Positions 39,303 to 48,022 of a stretch of DNA of 64,000 nt are shown piece by piece. The stretch covers positions 4,693,078-4,757,077 of the forward strand of contig SJPJ01000001.1 of NCBI GenBank assembly GCA_007859835.1, given 5' to 3'. The position numbers and the translations under genes are program-made. This stretch comes from Novipirellula herctigrandis (GTDB lineage Bacteria; Planctomycetota; Planctomycetia; Pirellulales; Pirellulaceae). Position 1 is the stretch's first letter. Every line of letters starts with the position of its first letter. The notes under the pieces are model-generated. The model saw only the letters and a list, made by a program, of their open reading frames with translations, made no database searches and was not told the origin of the DNA.

Positions 39303-39892
39303 CGTGCAACGACGGTCGCTAATTCGGCAACCGAGTCAAGTTTCATCACTTCGAGGATGTGTTGACGGCGACGGTCGAGTGTTCGTGAACTGATTTGAAG
39401 TCTCATTGCGATCGCTTTGTTCGGCGCACCCGAGATCATTTCGCGAAGCACGTCGAGTTCATTTGCCGATAAACTGTGAATACGACGTCGAGCATCGTTG
39501 GCTTCGCTCCGCAACCGTCGCTGAGCTCGCGTCAGCTCAATTGCTTTGTCGACGGTCGAGAGCAATTGATTCGCATCCACCGGTTTTTCGATCAGCGAGA
39601 CGGCACCTTGCTGCATCAGATTTACCGTCGTCGGAATATCGGCATGTGCAGTTAGCACAACGACCGACACCAACCGATCCAGTTCACGAATTTTTTCAAG
39701 AAGCTCCGCGCCATCCATCTCTGGCATCTTGAGATCGGTCACCACACAGTCAACCGACTCATCAAAAGCATCAAGTAGCTCGTTAGCCGTTTGATAACAA
39801 CGACAATCATAACCCCCCGATTGAATCATCCGTTTGACTACATCGAGCACAGCTCGTTCATCATCAACGATACATACAAGAGGTTTCGTCAT
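39281..39892 (-). CDS. FixJ-like response regulator with LuxR HTH
   Basis: 203-residue two-component regulator. The N-terminal receiver domain has acidic DDE at 10-12, phosphoacceptor D53 ([12 protein letters not shown]), LTAH and EKPVD with the conserved Lys. The C-terminal HTH (about 145-200; [15 protein letters not shown] ... [10 protein letters not shown] ... [14 protein letters not shown]) is of FixJ/NarL type. ATG 39892 (MTKPL) is preferred because AGGA is at 8 nt; upstream starts extend it only by non-conserved residues. The stop overlaps the 3' end of a broken histidine kinase on the other strand. The partner kinase may be that pseudogene, making this an orphan regulator, or a kinase elsewhere. 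Confidence 0.9.
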   Translation of the reverse strand: MTKPLVCIVDDERAVLDVVKRMIQSGGYDCRCYQTANELLDAFDESVDCVVTDLKMPEMDGAELLEKIRELDRLVSVVVLTAHADIPTTVNLMQQGAVSLIEKPVDANQLLSTVDKAIELTRAQRRLRSEANDARRRIHSLSANELDVLREMISGAPNKAIAMRLQISSRTLDRRRQHILEVMKLDSVAELATVVARYNLLDD

Positions 39893-39983
39893 CCGCATCT
39901 TCCTAGCTAAATCGTGGGCAATCCCCTTCATTTTAACGTCGGAAAGGCAGCACATGGCAGAAAAACCTGAAGCTGGTGGGCTG

Positions 39984-40027
39984 AAAAAAAAAAACCGAGC
40001 CGCTTCCTAAATAAGAAACGGATCGGT
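39984..40027 (-). terminator. Strong intrinsic terminator
   Basis: Minus-strand transcript end: a stem of about 15 bp with one mismatch and two G-U pairs, about 40027 down to 39994, tiny AU-rich loop, then 11 T residues (A-run 39984-39994 on the plus strand). It is 325 bp downstream of the msrA stop and just upstream of the response-regulator gene, so it ends a transcript coming from the msrA side and insulates the regulator. Confidence 0.85.
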
Positions 40028-40352
40028 CAATTCCTCATTCTCGCAGATCCAGGATTCCATCTTCGTCTAGCGAAAATGGTTCCGAATCTGTTCGCCCCAC
40101 ACTGAAACGAGAAGAGGTTCAGGATGTCCGCAAGCGTTTGCCCCAAACGCTTGTCGACTCCCTGACAGTAAACTTATCGGCCCATTTCGGACGATTGCGG
40201 TGGCGCTTCTGCGACAAAACGCAGTAAACATTCACAAATGCGTCCAGTATTGAATTACACCGCATCGCGTTCGCACAACCGTTCACTCCCCTTAGGGGGT
40301 AACAGGCATTCCACCGCGAAAGTTTACTGGGTGGATTCATCCACTCAATAAC
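40028..40352 (-). ncRNA. Candidate small RNA or long msrA 3' UTR
   Basis: About 325 bp between the msrA stop and a strong terminator on the same strand. No coding sequence is convincing (the frame 40119-40340 has no protein features). It contains the 22-bp motif at 40282-40303 and several GC-rich self-complementary segments. A transcript ending at the terminator must cover it, either as an unusually long 3' UTR or as a separate small RNA with its own promoter. No known RNA family was recognised. Confidence 0.3.
40282..40303 (-). repeat. 22-bp dispersed motif, copy 2
   Basis: On the minus strand the core reads CCCTAAGGGGAGTGAA, preceded by GTTACC. It matches the copy at 6193-6214 at 19 of 22 positions. 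It is partly palindromic (CCCCTTAGGGG). The following bases (ACGGTTGTGCGAACGCG) are not shared with copy 1. Confidence 0.45.
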
Positions 40353-41084
40353 TCACTTCTTCAGCATATCACCGAAGGTTCGATTTGTTTTGCGAACCTT
40401 GTTCCGTACCACCGCTCGGCAGTAACCCGCGTTTGGATTTCGACGAAAGTAATCTTGGTGATACTCTTCGGCGGGGTAAAATTTGGTGGCTGGCTCAAGC
40501 GTTGTTACGATGTCACGGTCAAAGTCACCTGAATCGTTCAGTTTTTGAATGTACTTCTCGGCAATCTCTTTTTGCTTTTCATCGTGATAGAAGATAGCGC
40601 TACGGTACTGAGTCCCCTTATCGTTTCCTTGCCTATTGAGCGAGGTTGGATCATGTGTTTTGAAAAAGATCTCTAGGATCTCCTCGTAAGATCGAACGCT
40701 CGGATCGTAGTAAACTTCAACTGCCTCGGCATGCCCTGTTCGGCCCGTGCAGACTTGGGTGTAATTAGGCTTGGGAACCTGGCCGCCGATATAGCCGGAA
40801 ACCACATCACCAACACCCGCGATCCGTTCATAGACTGCTTCAGTACACCAAAAACAACCACCGGCTACCGTAGCAACCGATTGAGTCGGCTGATTCGTCT
40901 GAGACAAAGTTGATGCTCCTTGAATTGGCTTTGATGGATTGGGTTGATCTGCAAAACCGCAGGACGACAAAAGAACAGGTAAGGCCAAAGCACCGATCAA
41001 CATCCCCACATGGCGAATTATACCGTTAGGGTTGCGACCTGTACGGTGCACGGAGGGTGACGATATTGTTGAGTTTGTTTTCAT
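40353..41084 (-). CDS. msrA: Exported lipoprotein methionine sulfoxide reductase A
   Basis: 243-residue MsrA that reduces methionine-S-sulfoxide in damaged proteins. The catalytic motif GCFWC has C77 as nucleophile, and the family's YIGG, TGHAEAV and EEYHQDYF segments are all present. The N-terminal 75 residues are unusual: a hydrophobic run ending LLSSC with C42 fits a lipobox, followed by a Ser/Thr/Gln-rich linker, so the enzyme is predicted to be anchored in the envelope rather than cytosolic. There is no MsrB domain. The transcript probably ends at the terminator at 39984-40027. Confidence 0.92.
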   Translation of the reverse strand: MKTNSTISSPSVHRTGRNPNGIIRHVGMLIGALALPVLLSSCGFADQPNPSKPIQGASTLSQTNQPTQSVATVAGGCFWCTEAVYERIAGVGDVVSGYIGGQVPKPNYTQVCTGRTGHAEAVEVYYDPSVRSYEEILEIFFKTHDPTSLNRQGNDKGTQYRSAIFYHDEKQKEIAEKYIQKLNDSGDFDRDIVTTLEPATKFYPAEEYHQDYFRRNPNAGYCRAVVRNKVRKTNRTFGDMLKK

Positions 41085-41190
41085 TGAACTGCATACCTCG
41101 TTTATTGAATTGCTTCACCCTCCCTATCATAGCCACTCGACCAGGGGGGGGTAAAACTCTCTTTTTCCCTCAATTGGACTGCCTTCTCGA

Positions 41191-41622
41191 ATGTTATCGT
41201 TTTTTGACCTTTCCCACACAGTCGATCCCAACGAGATCGATTCCCAACAACACGTGCATAATTTGCGGTACTTGCAATGGACGCTTTGGGCGGCCGGCAA
41301 ACATTCCGCGGCGATCGGATGGGACGCCAAAGAAGCGGCCGCCGAGGGCCTCGGTTGGGTCGTTCGGCAACACGAAATCACCTACCGGGCTGCGGCATTC
41401 GCGAACGACGAGTTGATTGTACGAACATGGGTAAGCCAGATTCAACGCTACGCATCGACGCGAAAAACACTGATTTGCCGGCCAGCAGACAATGCGGTTC
41501 TAGCCAAGGTTCAAACACGTTGGGTTTACGTTGACCTTCGCAATCACAAGGTCATTGAAATTCCTGATGACGTCCGCGAGAAGATGGCGATATCGAAAAC
41601 ACCGGCACTGCCGTGGCATTGA
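41191..41622 (+). CDS. Acyl-CoA thioesterase, 4HBT/YbgC type
   Basis: 143-residue hotdog-fold protein. The N-terminal SHTVDPNEIDSQQHVHN segment and RYLQW follow the 4-hydroxybenzoyl-CoA thioesterase pattern, with Asp17 aligned to the catalytic residue of this family, and ITYRAAAFANDEL and WVSQIQ complete the sheet. Acyl-CoA hydrolysis in the cytoplasm is likely; substrate unknown. Length is normal. It is followed by 11-bp tandem repeats and a hairpin that may be its terminator; it converges on the PAS-GAF-REC gene. Confidence 0.8.
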   Translation: MLSFFDLSHTVDPNEIDSQQHVHNLRYLQWTLWAAGKHSAAIGWDAKEAAAEGLGWVVRQHEITYRAAAFANDELIVRTWVSQIQRYASTRKTLICRPADNAVLAKVQTRWVYVDLRNHKVIEIPDDVREKMAISKTPALPWH

Positions 41623-41624
41623 TC

Positions 41625-41668
41625 GCCCCGCAAAAGCCCCGCAAAAGCACCGTGAAAGCACCGTGAAA
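41625..41668. repeat. Four-copy 11-bp tandem repeat
   Basis: Units gccccgcaaaa twice, then gcaccgtgaaa twice, immediately after the thioesterase stop codon. It is one of several short tandem arrays in this part of the window and is non-coding. Confidence 0.8.
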
Positions 41669-41680
41669 GCGTGTTCCAGT

Positions 41681-41712
41681 GGCTCATTTGAGCCGACTAA
41701 GAGTGAGTTTTT
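41681..41712 (+). terminator. Possible terminator of thioesterase
   Basis: GGCTC-ATTT-GAGCC hairpin (41681-41694) followed after 13 nt by five T residues at 41708-41712. Spacing to the T-run is long, so the call is weak. It lies between convergent genes. Confidence 0.35.
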
Positions 41713-43462
41713 ACTCGGTCGGTTTGGAACAATTCTTCTTTTCGGCAGTGTCTTCAAGAATGGTCTTAACGACGTCGACAAGTTGGTCAAGTCGGAACGG
41801 CTTGAACAGCACCCCTTTGGCATGAAGACCGTTTTGGCGCGCTTTTACGATCGAATGGCCTGGGTCGTAACCGAATCCGGTCATCAAAACCATCGGCACG
41901 TACTTCATCAATTCGCCTAAACGCAGCATCAATTGATAGCCACTATAATCGGGCAGCTTGATGTCACTAATGATCACGTCGTAGTGACTTGGATCGTCGC
42001 TGCCACGAACCATCAAGACCGCTTCGTCACCCTCGTGAGCTGTTTCAACGATACAGCCGTACCGTTCGAGTAACTCATGGGCATCCTCGCGAACTTGGTC
42101 GTCCGCGTCGACCACCAAGATGTGTTTGCCACGAAGTGCCGTATGATTAGGCGAATGAACGCCAACCGGGACCGCTTCCAATGGCGTCATCCGTTGGCCG
42201 ATTTGTTGGATGGTTTGCTTGATGTCACGAGCATTTCGAAGTACGCGGCGAAGCCGGTCTGTTACTTCGCTGCTGTGACCGATGTATTGTTCCATCACGT
42301 TGACGGCGTCGTTCAAAATTTCGTCAACTGGCAACGCCACCGCGCTATGAATCGCGTCACAGCTTTGCTGGGCTGTATTCGCTTTTTGTGCTACCAACAA
42401 TTCCAGCGTGTTCAGTGCGAACGCGATATCACGAGCAAAGATTTCGAGGAATTGCAGATCGCTATCCCCGAACGCGTCGACTTCGGGACTCTCGATGTTC
42501 ACCGTGCCAAGGACTTGGTCGTTCAGGATCAGCGGCACTGTCAAAGAACTGCGTGAATTGGCAACGCCCGGAATAAACAATGGATCGTTGACGACATCGT
42601 GACATATATAACTGACACCACTGGCCGCCACGTAGCCGGTCACACCATTGCCTTGAGGATGAGCAAAGAGCTGGCGGTCGGCTGCGTCTTGATCAATTCC
42701 GACACTAAGAAGTGGCATCAAGGTGCCCGTGGCTTGTTCGAGCAGGCGAATCTCGATGACATCAAAGTTCAGCAGGTCGCTCAAATAATGTCGGATGTTT
42801 TCTTTGAGAAGATCAATTCGCTCGTCGACTTCCATCATGAAAATTTCGGAGGGGCGTAAATCCGCCAACTCACGACCGGCTTGATGGATTGCCGCCAACT
42901 TCTGTTGCTGAAGGATCTCTTCGGTGATGTCGTTCACCGTAACGACCAATTGGCGGCTGTGGTCGGGATGCATCATCGGTGCCGCGTGGACTTGGAAATA
43001 GCGGCTATCTTCGGTGTGCAGTGTACTGTTGCTCTCGTCTCCAGTCGCCAGTGCTGTGTGGAAAGGGCAAAAATCAGGCCCCATGATCTCGGGATTCGAA
43101 AGCATTTCGTAGAAGTTCATCCCAATCGGCGACTCCGTTCGGGCAGCCCACTTCAAAAGCCGCCGATTCGCCCACAAAACTCTCAAGTCCGAGTCAAGAA
43201 GGGCAACTCCTTCGGGCATATCGCGGAGCATGATTCCACTTTGCGAGATTCCCCGAAGCTCACTGACCTGAGGTAATTGTTCGCGAGAGATCCAGACGCC
43301 GTCAATTGCGGGGTCTTCAAGTTGGTCGACGACTGCTGTGGAGCCATCGACTAGAACAAGATCCTCTTCGGGGATGTCCGCCGGTAACGTCATCGGATCG
43401 CCGATACAAATTACTTTGCGCGGCGTCACTATGTTCTGTGTTGATTGTGTTGATCGATTCAT
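41711..43462 (-). CDS. PAS-GAF-REC signalling protein without kinase domain
   Basis: 583-residue cytoplasmic signalling protein. Order: a variable N-terminal part (about 1-80), a PAS domain (about 80-190; DSDLRVLWANRRLLKW and NDITEE), a GAF domain (about 205-360; GYVAASGVSYICHDV, NIESPEVDAFGDSD), a helical region (about 365-450) like a dimerisation domain but without an H-box or ATP-binding HATPase motifs, and a receiver domain (about 460-583; ILVVDADD, IISDIKLPD, LMTGF, LFKPF). Phospho-acceptor Asp is in the IISD motif. It cannot phosphorylate itself by the usual route, so a separate kinase is needed. GGGAG at 8 nt supports ATG 43462. Confidence 0.85.
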   Translation of the reverse strand: MNRSTQSTQNIVTPRKVICIGDPMTLPADIPEEDLVLVDGSTAVVDQLEDPAIDGVWISREQLPQVSELRGISQSGIMLRDMPEGVALLDSDLRVLWANRRLLKWAARTESPIGMNFYEMLSNPEIMGPDFCPFHTALATGDESNSTLHTEDSRYFQVHAAPMMHPDHSRQLVVTVNDITEEILQQQKLAAIHQAGRELADLRPSEIFMMEVDERIDLLKENIRHYLSDLLNFDVIEIRLLEQATGTLMPLLSVGIDQDAADRQLFAHPQGNGVTGYVAASGVSYICHDVVNDPLFIPGVANSRSSLTVPLILNDQVLGTVNIESPEVDAFGDSDLQFLEIFARDIAFALNTLELLVAQKANTAQQSCDAIHSAVALPVDEILNDAVNVMEQYIGHSSEVTDRLRRVLRNARDIKQTIQQIGQRMTPLEAVPVGVHSPNHTALRGKHILVVDADDQVREDAHELLERYGCIVETAHEGDEAVLMVRGSDDPSHYDVIISDIKLPDYSGYQLMLRLGELMKYVPMVLMTGFGYDPGHSIVKARQNGLHAKGVLFKPFRLDQLVDVVKTILEDTAEKKNCSKPTE

Positions 43463-43833
43463 CGATCTTCTCCCACCGGGGAAACCTCGTGGAAAAGCTA
43501 GCGGAATGACGATTGAGGGTGTGATGCTAACATCATCGAAAACTCCCCCCTCCGAGCCAACCCGCCCGCGATCGTCGCGTGCTTGTCCAACACTATCATA
43601 AAGACTTCACCTCACCTCGTCATAGTGAGGTATCTACAGATTATCGAGATCTGACGCACGGAGCATCATAGATTGCCTTCAAGGGCCGGATTTTTGCAAA
43701 TGCTTTCGCAAATCCCCAATTGAATTTTCCGGAGATACCCAGCCGAAACGTCATCGGACCACTAAAAGAGACGCGTCGTCGCTTTGACGATAGCGCAGGG
43801 GATTTCCGGATTCTCGCCGTTTGTGACTGCCAA
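43463..43833. other. Intergenic region upstream of PAS-GAF-REC gene
   Basis: About 370 bp holding the promoter of the minus-strand signalling gene and the 3' end of the hydrolase. A 7-bp hairpin ACCTCAC/GTGAGGT is present near 43610-43635. No coding sequence was accepted, and no clear promoter was seen. Confidence 0.35.
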
Positions 43834-44757
43834 CTACGCATACCGTTGAATCATTGTCGCAGCGACGCCAATCACAAAATCGATGTCTCGTGGATCGCTG
43901 GTGAGCAAATGATCGGCGCCCGGCAGCGATACCAACGAGGCCAACGACTCCCCATCCACTCCACTTTGCCTTGTCTCGCTATCCGGCACATTGCTATCCG
44001 GCACATTGCTATCCGGCACATTGCTATCCGGCACATTGCTATCCGGCACATTGCTATCCGGCACGTTGCTATCCGGCACATTGATCAAGCTCATGATCCG
44101 AATGGCATGTTCAAAACCAACAATGTCGTCTTGCGGCGATTGAAACAACATCGTCGGAATGGCAACCCGCGCAATCAGGCGAGTCAGATCGTAGTGGCGG
44201 TAGTTGTCAACCATTTGCTTGCGGATTGACCAAGTGAGGCCGCCAATCACCACATCGCCAACCCCTTCGCTGTCAATTGCCGGATTCATCCGCACCAAAC
44301 GGTCTGCCAAGTGATCCGTATCACTCGGAGCGGCAAGCGAGATGAGACTACGAAGATTGGATCGCGTCGGTTGGTCAATATCCAAATCCGAACCAGCGAT
44401 CGCCAGCGAAGCGGCACCACCAAAACTATGACCAAACAGAGTCGTGACCATGCCCAATTCTGACTGGGCAAACTCAATTGCTGCCCGCAAATCATCAAGA
44501 TTGGTCAAGAAATTGGTTTGCGAAAAGTCGCCACGACTGCCACCAAGCCCCGTCATGTCGTATCGCAGCACCGCGATACCATGCTCGGAAAGCCCGCGCG
44601 CGATACGAACAATTGCCTTTAAGTCTTTGCTACAAGTGAAACAATGACTCAACACAACCACCGGAACCGACTGGGACGTATCAGGACGATCAACGATCCC
44701 CGCCAAGTCTTCACCGACGCCACTGGAAAACTTGACGCGATACGATTTTCGAATCAT
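43834..44757 (-). CDS. Alpha/beta hydrolase with VPDSN repeat insertion
   Basis: 307-residue hydrolase (OsmC-adjacent/esterase type of the DUF-like alpha/beta family). FGHSFGG contains nucleophile S111, D211 (SPQDD) and H283 (GADHLL) complete the triad, and LSHCFTCSKD and YDMTGLGGS are typical near the N-terminus. Residues about 227-260 are seven tandem NVPDS units, coded by a 15-bp DNA array, inserted between the acid and the His strand, probably as a surface loop. The gene starts 12 bp after the floA stop and is probably cotranscribed with it. Substrate unknown. The repeat could expand or contract in steps of five residues without frameshift. Confidence 0.85.
   Translation of the reverse strand: MIRKSYRVKFSSGVGEDLAGIVDRPDTSQSVPVVVLSHCFTCSKDLKAIVRIARGLSEHGIAVLRYDMTGLGGSRGDFSQTNFLTNLDDLRAAIEFAQSELGMVTTLFGHSFGGAASLAIAGSDLDIDQPTRSNLRSLISLAAPSDTDHLADRLVRMNPAIDSEGVGDVVIGGLTWSIRKQMVDNYRHYDLTRLIARVAIPTMLFQSPQDDIVGFEHAIRIMSLINVPDSNVPDSNVPDSNVPDSNVPDSNVPDSNVPDSETRQSGVDGESLASLVSLPGADHLLTSDPRDIDFVIGVAATMIQRYA
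43981..44085. repeat. Seven-copy 15-bp minisatellite in hydrolase gene
   Basis: Unit atccggcacattgct repeated seven times, with one G variant in unit 6 and one A variant at the end. The unit is a multiple of three and lies in frame, encoding VPDSN steps on the minus strand. Confidence 0.97.
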
Positions 44758-44769
44758 TGCGAGCGACGT

Positions 44770-45804
44770 CTACGAGCGACTACCCGGAGCGGTGATCCGC
44801 CCGCCGCGAAACGCTTCGGCCATCGCCATTGGCACTTTCGCTTCGGCCAAAACTAATTGCGAGCGGTTATCGGCCACTTTGGCTTTCATCTGTTGTTCTT
44901 CGGCGATCGCTTCGGCACGCCGTCGTTCGGCCTGAGCCCGGGCGACTCGCGTGTCCGCTTCCGCTTGATCACTTTGCAATCGAGCACCAATGTTTTCGCC
45001 AACATCAATATCCGCGATGTCGATCGACACAATTTCGAAAGCGGTTTGAGCATCAAGGCCCCGTGACAAGACCACTCGCGTGATCAGGTCGGGATTCTCA
45101 AGCACTTTAAAGTGATCTTCCGCCGAACCGATCGAACTGATGATCGCTTCGCCTACTCGCGCGATCACCGTGTCTTCGGTGGCACCGCCGATCAATTGTT
45201 CAATGTTGGTCCTCACCGTGACCCGAGCACGCACGCGGAGTTCAATTCCGTTTCGAGTGATTGCACTGAGGGTTGTCTTCCCACTTCGGCTTGGGTCGGG
45301 GCAATCGATCACTTTTGGATAGACACTCGTTTGCACTGCGTCAAGCACGTCGCGGCCAGCCAAATCAATTGCGGCGGCTTGGTCAAAGTCAAGGGGAATC
45401 TCAGCCCGATGAGCTGCGATGATCGCATGGATCACGTTCATCACATTGCCACCAGCCAAGTAGTGAGCCTCTAGACGCCGCGTGCTAATGCCATCGCGAC
45501 GATCAATGCTCAATCCAGCCTGGGCGGACATGACCTTCGCCTGCACAATTACTTGCGGACTCACTTTGGTAAAATGCATCCGAATCAAACTGACCAAACT
45601 AACGTCGGCCACCGACATGTAAGCTTGGAACCAAAGTTTTCCGTAGCGAACGAAAAAGAACCCTAAAATCGCTAAGAGAAACAGGACGAACAAGAGGCCA
45701 GCCAACGTGACCACCTGCATCGGCCCCGTTTGACCGACAAGCGAAAGAGTGAAGGAAGTAACCGAAGCAAGTGAGCTAGCCAGTAGGATTTCGGGGAGCA
45801 TCAT
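44770..45804 (-). CDS. floA: Flotillin-like membrane protein
   Basis: 344-residue FloA/YqfA (UPF0365) protein. A hydrophobic segment near residues 28-52 anchors it, followed by [12 protein letters not shown] and the conserved [16 protein letters not shown] and [13 protein letters not shown] segments typical of the family, an SPFH-like core and a coiled-coil Glu/Ala/Arg-rich C-terminal region ending [10 protein letters not shown]. It organises lipid microdomains in bacteria that have it. ATG 45804 (with ATG 45801 next) is preferred over the upstream in-frame ATG at 45849. An array of 18-bp repeats lies upstream. The hydrolase gene follows 12 bp later. Confidence 0.92.
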   Translation of the reverse strand: MMLPEILLASSLASVTSFTLSLVGQTGPMQVVTLAGLLFVLFLLAILGFFFVRYGKLWFQAYMSVADVSLVSLIRMHFTKVSPQVIVQAKVMSAQAGLSIDRRDGISTRRLEAHYLAGGNVMNVIHAIIAAHRAEIPLDFDQAAAIDLAGRDVLDAVQTSVYPKVIDCPDPSRSGKTTLSAITRNGIELRVRARVTVRTNIEQLIGGATEDTVIARVGEAIISSIGSAEDHFKVLENPDLITRVVLSRGLDAQTAFEIVSIDIADIDVGENIGARLQSDQAEADTRVARAQAERRRAEAIAEEQQMKAKVADNRSQLVLAEAKVPMAMAEAFRGGRITAPGSRS

Positions 45805-45911
45805 GGTGTCGCGTTCCAGTGGATTGATCGGGCCCGATGAATGAAACAACCGCGGGAACCCTTGATCATAGAGCCTCCGACGGTGCGTGCAAGTATTGTG
45901 GCCACCATTGG

Positions 45912-46031
45912 CCCGTGTTTTGGATGGGGCCCGTGTTTTGGATGGAGCCCGTGTTTTGGATGGAGCCCGTGTTTTGGATGGAGCCCGTGTTTTGGATGGA
46001 GCCTGCGTTTTGGATGGGGCCCGTGTTACAA
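45912..46031. repeat. 18-bp minisatellite upstream of floA
   Basis: Unit cccgtgttttggatggag, about 6.5 copies with minor variants, in the roughly 400-bp region (45805-46207) between floA and the YihY gene. Several frames stay open because the unit is a multiple of three, but none has a credible start site or family. The region should also contain the floA promoter. Nothing else is seen in it. Confidence 0.95.
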
Positions 46032-46207
46032 AAGGGGCCCTTGGTTCAAAAGGCGTCCGAGGCGTTGTGGGATGCCTGTGGGGAATTTACATGAAGTCGT
46101 TCTCAACCCATTGATTTGGACTCTGGACGCTTCTGTTTTCGACTCCGACCGCATTCCAAGAGCGGATTAGCCCTCTTTTTGAAACGCCTCACTAGGTCAC
46201 CAGCTCG

Positions 46208-47827
46208 TCAGCTCATCGTGGAAGCCAATGTTTTCCCAGTTGCCGCGTCTCGTTCGGCCTGTTTGAGCGTCTCCATTGCTTTCCATGCCGGATGATCGCT
46301 GATCGGGCTGGCTCGGTGTGCCAAAAGTAGAATCTCGCCCAAATCAATCTTGTCCGCTGGTCGGGCCAACGTCAACGAATCGTCCTGATCGGCCCCCTTG
46401 GAAACGTGGCGAAGCATTTCAGCGTCAACCAACTTTTGGACCATTTCTTTGACCACCCCACCGCCAAGCCCCAATCGATCCGCCAATTCTTGAAAATCGA
46501 TCGTCTCTCCTTTCTCAAACGCCTCGGCTGCCTCGATCATGATCGGCAACATCCAATCAGGATCACCCGGCAATATCCCCCCTTCGTTCCATTGATTCCG
46601 GCTCGGTCGACGCCCCCGGAGCGTTTGTAGCGTATGGGTCAAGATCAACCCGAATAAGAAAATCCACCATGTGACATAAATCCAAAACAGAAACAACGGA
46701 ATCAGTCCGAGTGACGCATAGAGAGCCGCATACGGCAGTGCAGTGACCACATAGATCTGGAACCCGAACTTGGCCGCTTCCCAAAGCAACGCACCGACAA
46801 ACGACCCGATTGCCGCAGCGCGGACTGACACATGCGTGTTAGGCATCAACGCATAGAGCAAGAACAACAACACCCAACCAGCTAAAATCGACAAACAATG
46901 ACTTAAGAACACTTGCACATTCGTCCCCAAACCGATCGCAGCGACCCACTGGACTGCTTGCCCAGACAAATACAAACTGATCGCTAACAATCCGCCGCCA
47001 AGCGTAATGATCGACCAATGAATCGCGATGCGAATGTGAATCGGTCGATGCGTGGGTGCTTCGAAGATCAAATTGAAAATCGATTCCGTTGCGTTGGCTA
47101 ACGCTATCGCAGCGTAAATAAACAGCAGCAACCCGATCACGCCGATGGATGCGAAGTCCAATGATGCAATCTTCACAGTTGCTTCATGAAGCGCCCGGCG
47201 AATTCCGGCACGCGCTTGCCGTCTGGACTCCGCGGCGATGTCGTTGGCCTCGCTACTGTTTGACTCATGGTTGATCTCTTCCAATGACGACGACGGATCC
47301 ACTGGTACGCTATCCGATTCAGCAGAGCCAGCCGGCTCTATTGATTCGGCGGGCTCTGCTAGTTCGGCGGGCTCTGCTAATTCGGCCGGCTCTGCTAATT
47401 CGGCCGGCTCTGCTAATTCGGCCGGCTCTGCTAATTCGGCCGGCTCTGCGTTGGCAAACGGTATACCCTCCGATTCATCCATTGCCTCCGACGCCGATTC
47501 GTCAAGAATATCCTCGGTACTCTGGTAGGCACCGGGAATCTCGGGGACGCCAAAGAACGAATAGAGACCGTCTTCGACTTCCTGTCGCACATCGCTGAGC
47601 CCTCCGACGATCCGAAACATCACCAACCCCAGTACGACGACCGGAATCAACGAAAAGATGGTCCGGTAGGTCAATTCGGCCGCCATCCCTTCCGCACGAT
47701 GATGGATCAATTGCCGAATACAGTGTGCCGTCAATTCCCAGGCATAACGAAGTTGGTGTTGTCGACGAGTCAGTTCTTCACGAGGCTGGCGAACCGCGTC
47801 GACGAGGTAGTTGAAAAAGTTTCGCAT
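46208..47827 (-). CDS. YihY/BrkB family membrane protein with AEPAEL repeats
   Basis: 539-residue inner-membrane protein. TM helices of the YihY/BrkB family surround the core; the first contains AELTYRTIFSLIP, a family hallmark, and GLLLFIYAAIAL and later IPLFLFWIYVTWW follow. The loop between TM1 and TM2 is enlarged to about 130 residues and contains AEPAEL units six residues each (residues about 126-165), coded by an 18-bp array. The C-terminal 140 residues form a soluble part with winged-helix look. Biological role of the family is not settled. ATG 47827 is the natural start; the gene is divergent from DUF1015. Confidence 0.85.
   Translation of the reverse strand: MRNFFNYLVDAVRQPREELTRRQHQLRYAWELTAHCIRQLIHHRAEGMAAELTYRTIFSLIPVVVLGLVMFRIVGGLSDVRQEVEDGLYSFFGVPEIPGAYQSTEDILDESASEAMDESEGIPFANAEPAELAEPAELAEPAELAEPAELAEPAELAEPAESIEPAGSAESDSVPVDPSSSLEEINHESNSSEANDIAAESRRQARAGIRRALHEATVKIASLDFASIGVIGLLLFIYAAIALANATESIFNLIFEAPTHRPIHIRIAIHWSIITLGGGLLAISLYLSGQAVQWVAAIGLGTNVQVFLSHCLSILAGWVLLFLLYALMPNTHVSVRAAAIGSFVGALLWEAAKFGFQIYVVTALPYAALYASLGLIPLFLFWIYVTWWIFLFGLILTHTLQTLRGRRPSRNQWNEGGILPGDPDWMLPIMIEAAEAFEKGETIDFQELADRLGLGGGVVKEMVQKLVDAEMLRHVSKGADQDDSLTLARPADKIDLGEILLLAHRASPISDHPAWKAMETLKQAERDAATGKTLASTMS
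47334..47450. repeat. 18-bp minisatellite in YihY gene
   Basis: Unit ggctctgctaattcggcc, about 6.5 copies from 47334, the first two with variants. In frame on the minus strand it codes for AEPAEL steps, so length changes preserve the reading frame. Confidence 0.97.
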
Positions 47828-47870
47828 CTCGTTTAACTCGTCGCGTCAGTGGCTGCTTTGAACATGTTAC

Positions 47871-47974
47871 AAAAAGGGGGCAATGACGCCGGTTATACAA
47901 CAAGTCGCCCATGGCGTGACCAGCAATAACTCGGCGACTCGCGCCAGCACTCCTGTTATCAACGCCCCCTTTTT
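47871..47974. other. Nested inverted repeat between divergent genes
   Basis: Perfect 11-bp arms AAAAAGGGGGC (47871-47881) and GCCCCCTTTTT (47964-47974), with a second perfect 7-bp pair AGTCGCC/GGCGACT (47903-47909 and 47933-47939) inside. The 104-bp unit folds as one long hairpin. It lies between yihY-like and DUF1015 genes, 43 bp upstream of the former start and 48 bp upstream of the latter. No protein-coding content. Either a structured RNA, a bidirectional terminator or a MITE-like element. Confidence 0.7.
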
Positions 47975-48022
47975 CGTATCCTACTGCACCTAACTTCCCC
48001 AGCCCTAATGTTTTGAATCAAA

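Noticed and set aside
40119-40340. 73-codon minus-strand frame
   Set aside because: No domain, Cys/Asn/Arg-rich and overlaps the 22-bp motif; more likely non-coding.
43981-44085. CRISPR-like array
   Set aside because: Units are directly adjacent with no spacers and code in frame.
45837-46094. Plus-strand frames across the 18-bp array
   Set aside because: Open only because the unit is a multiple of three; two frames are open simultaneously and neither has a family or start signal.
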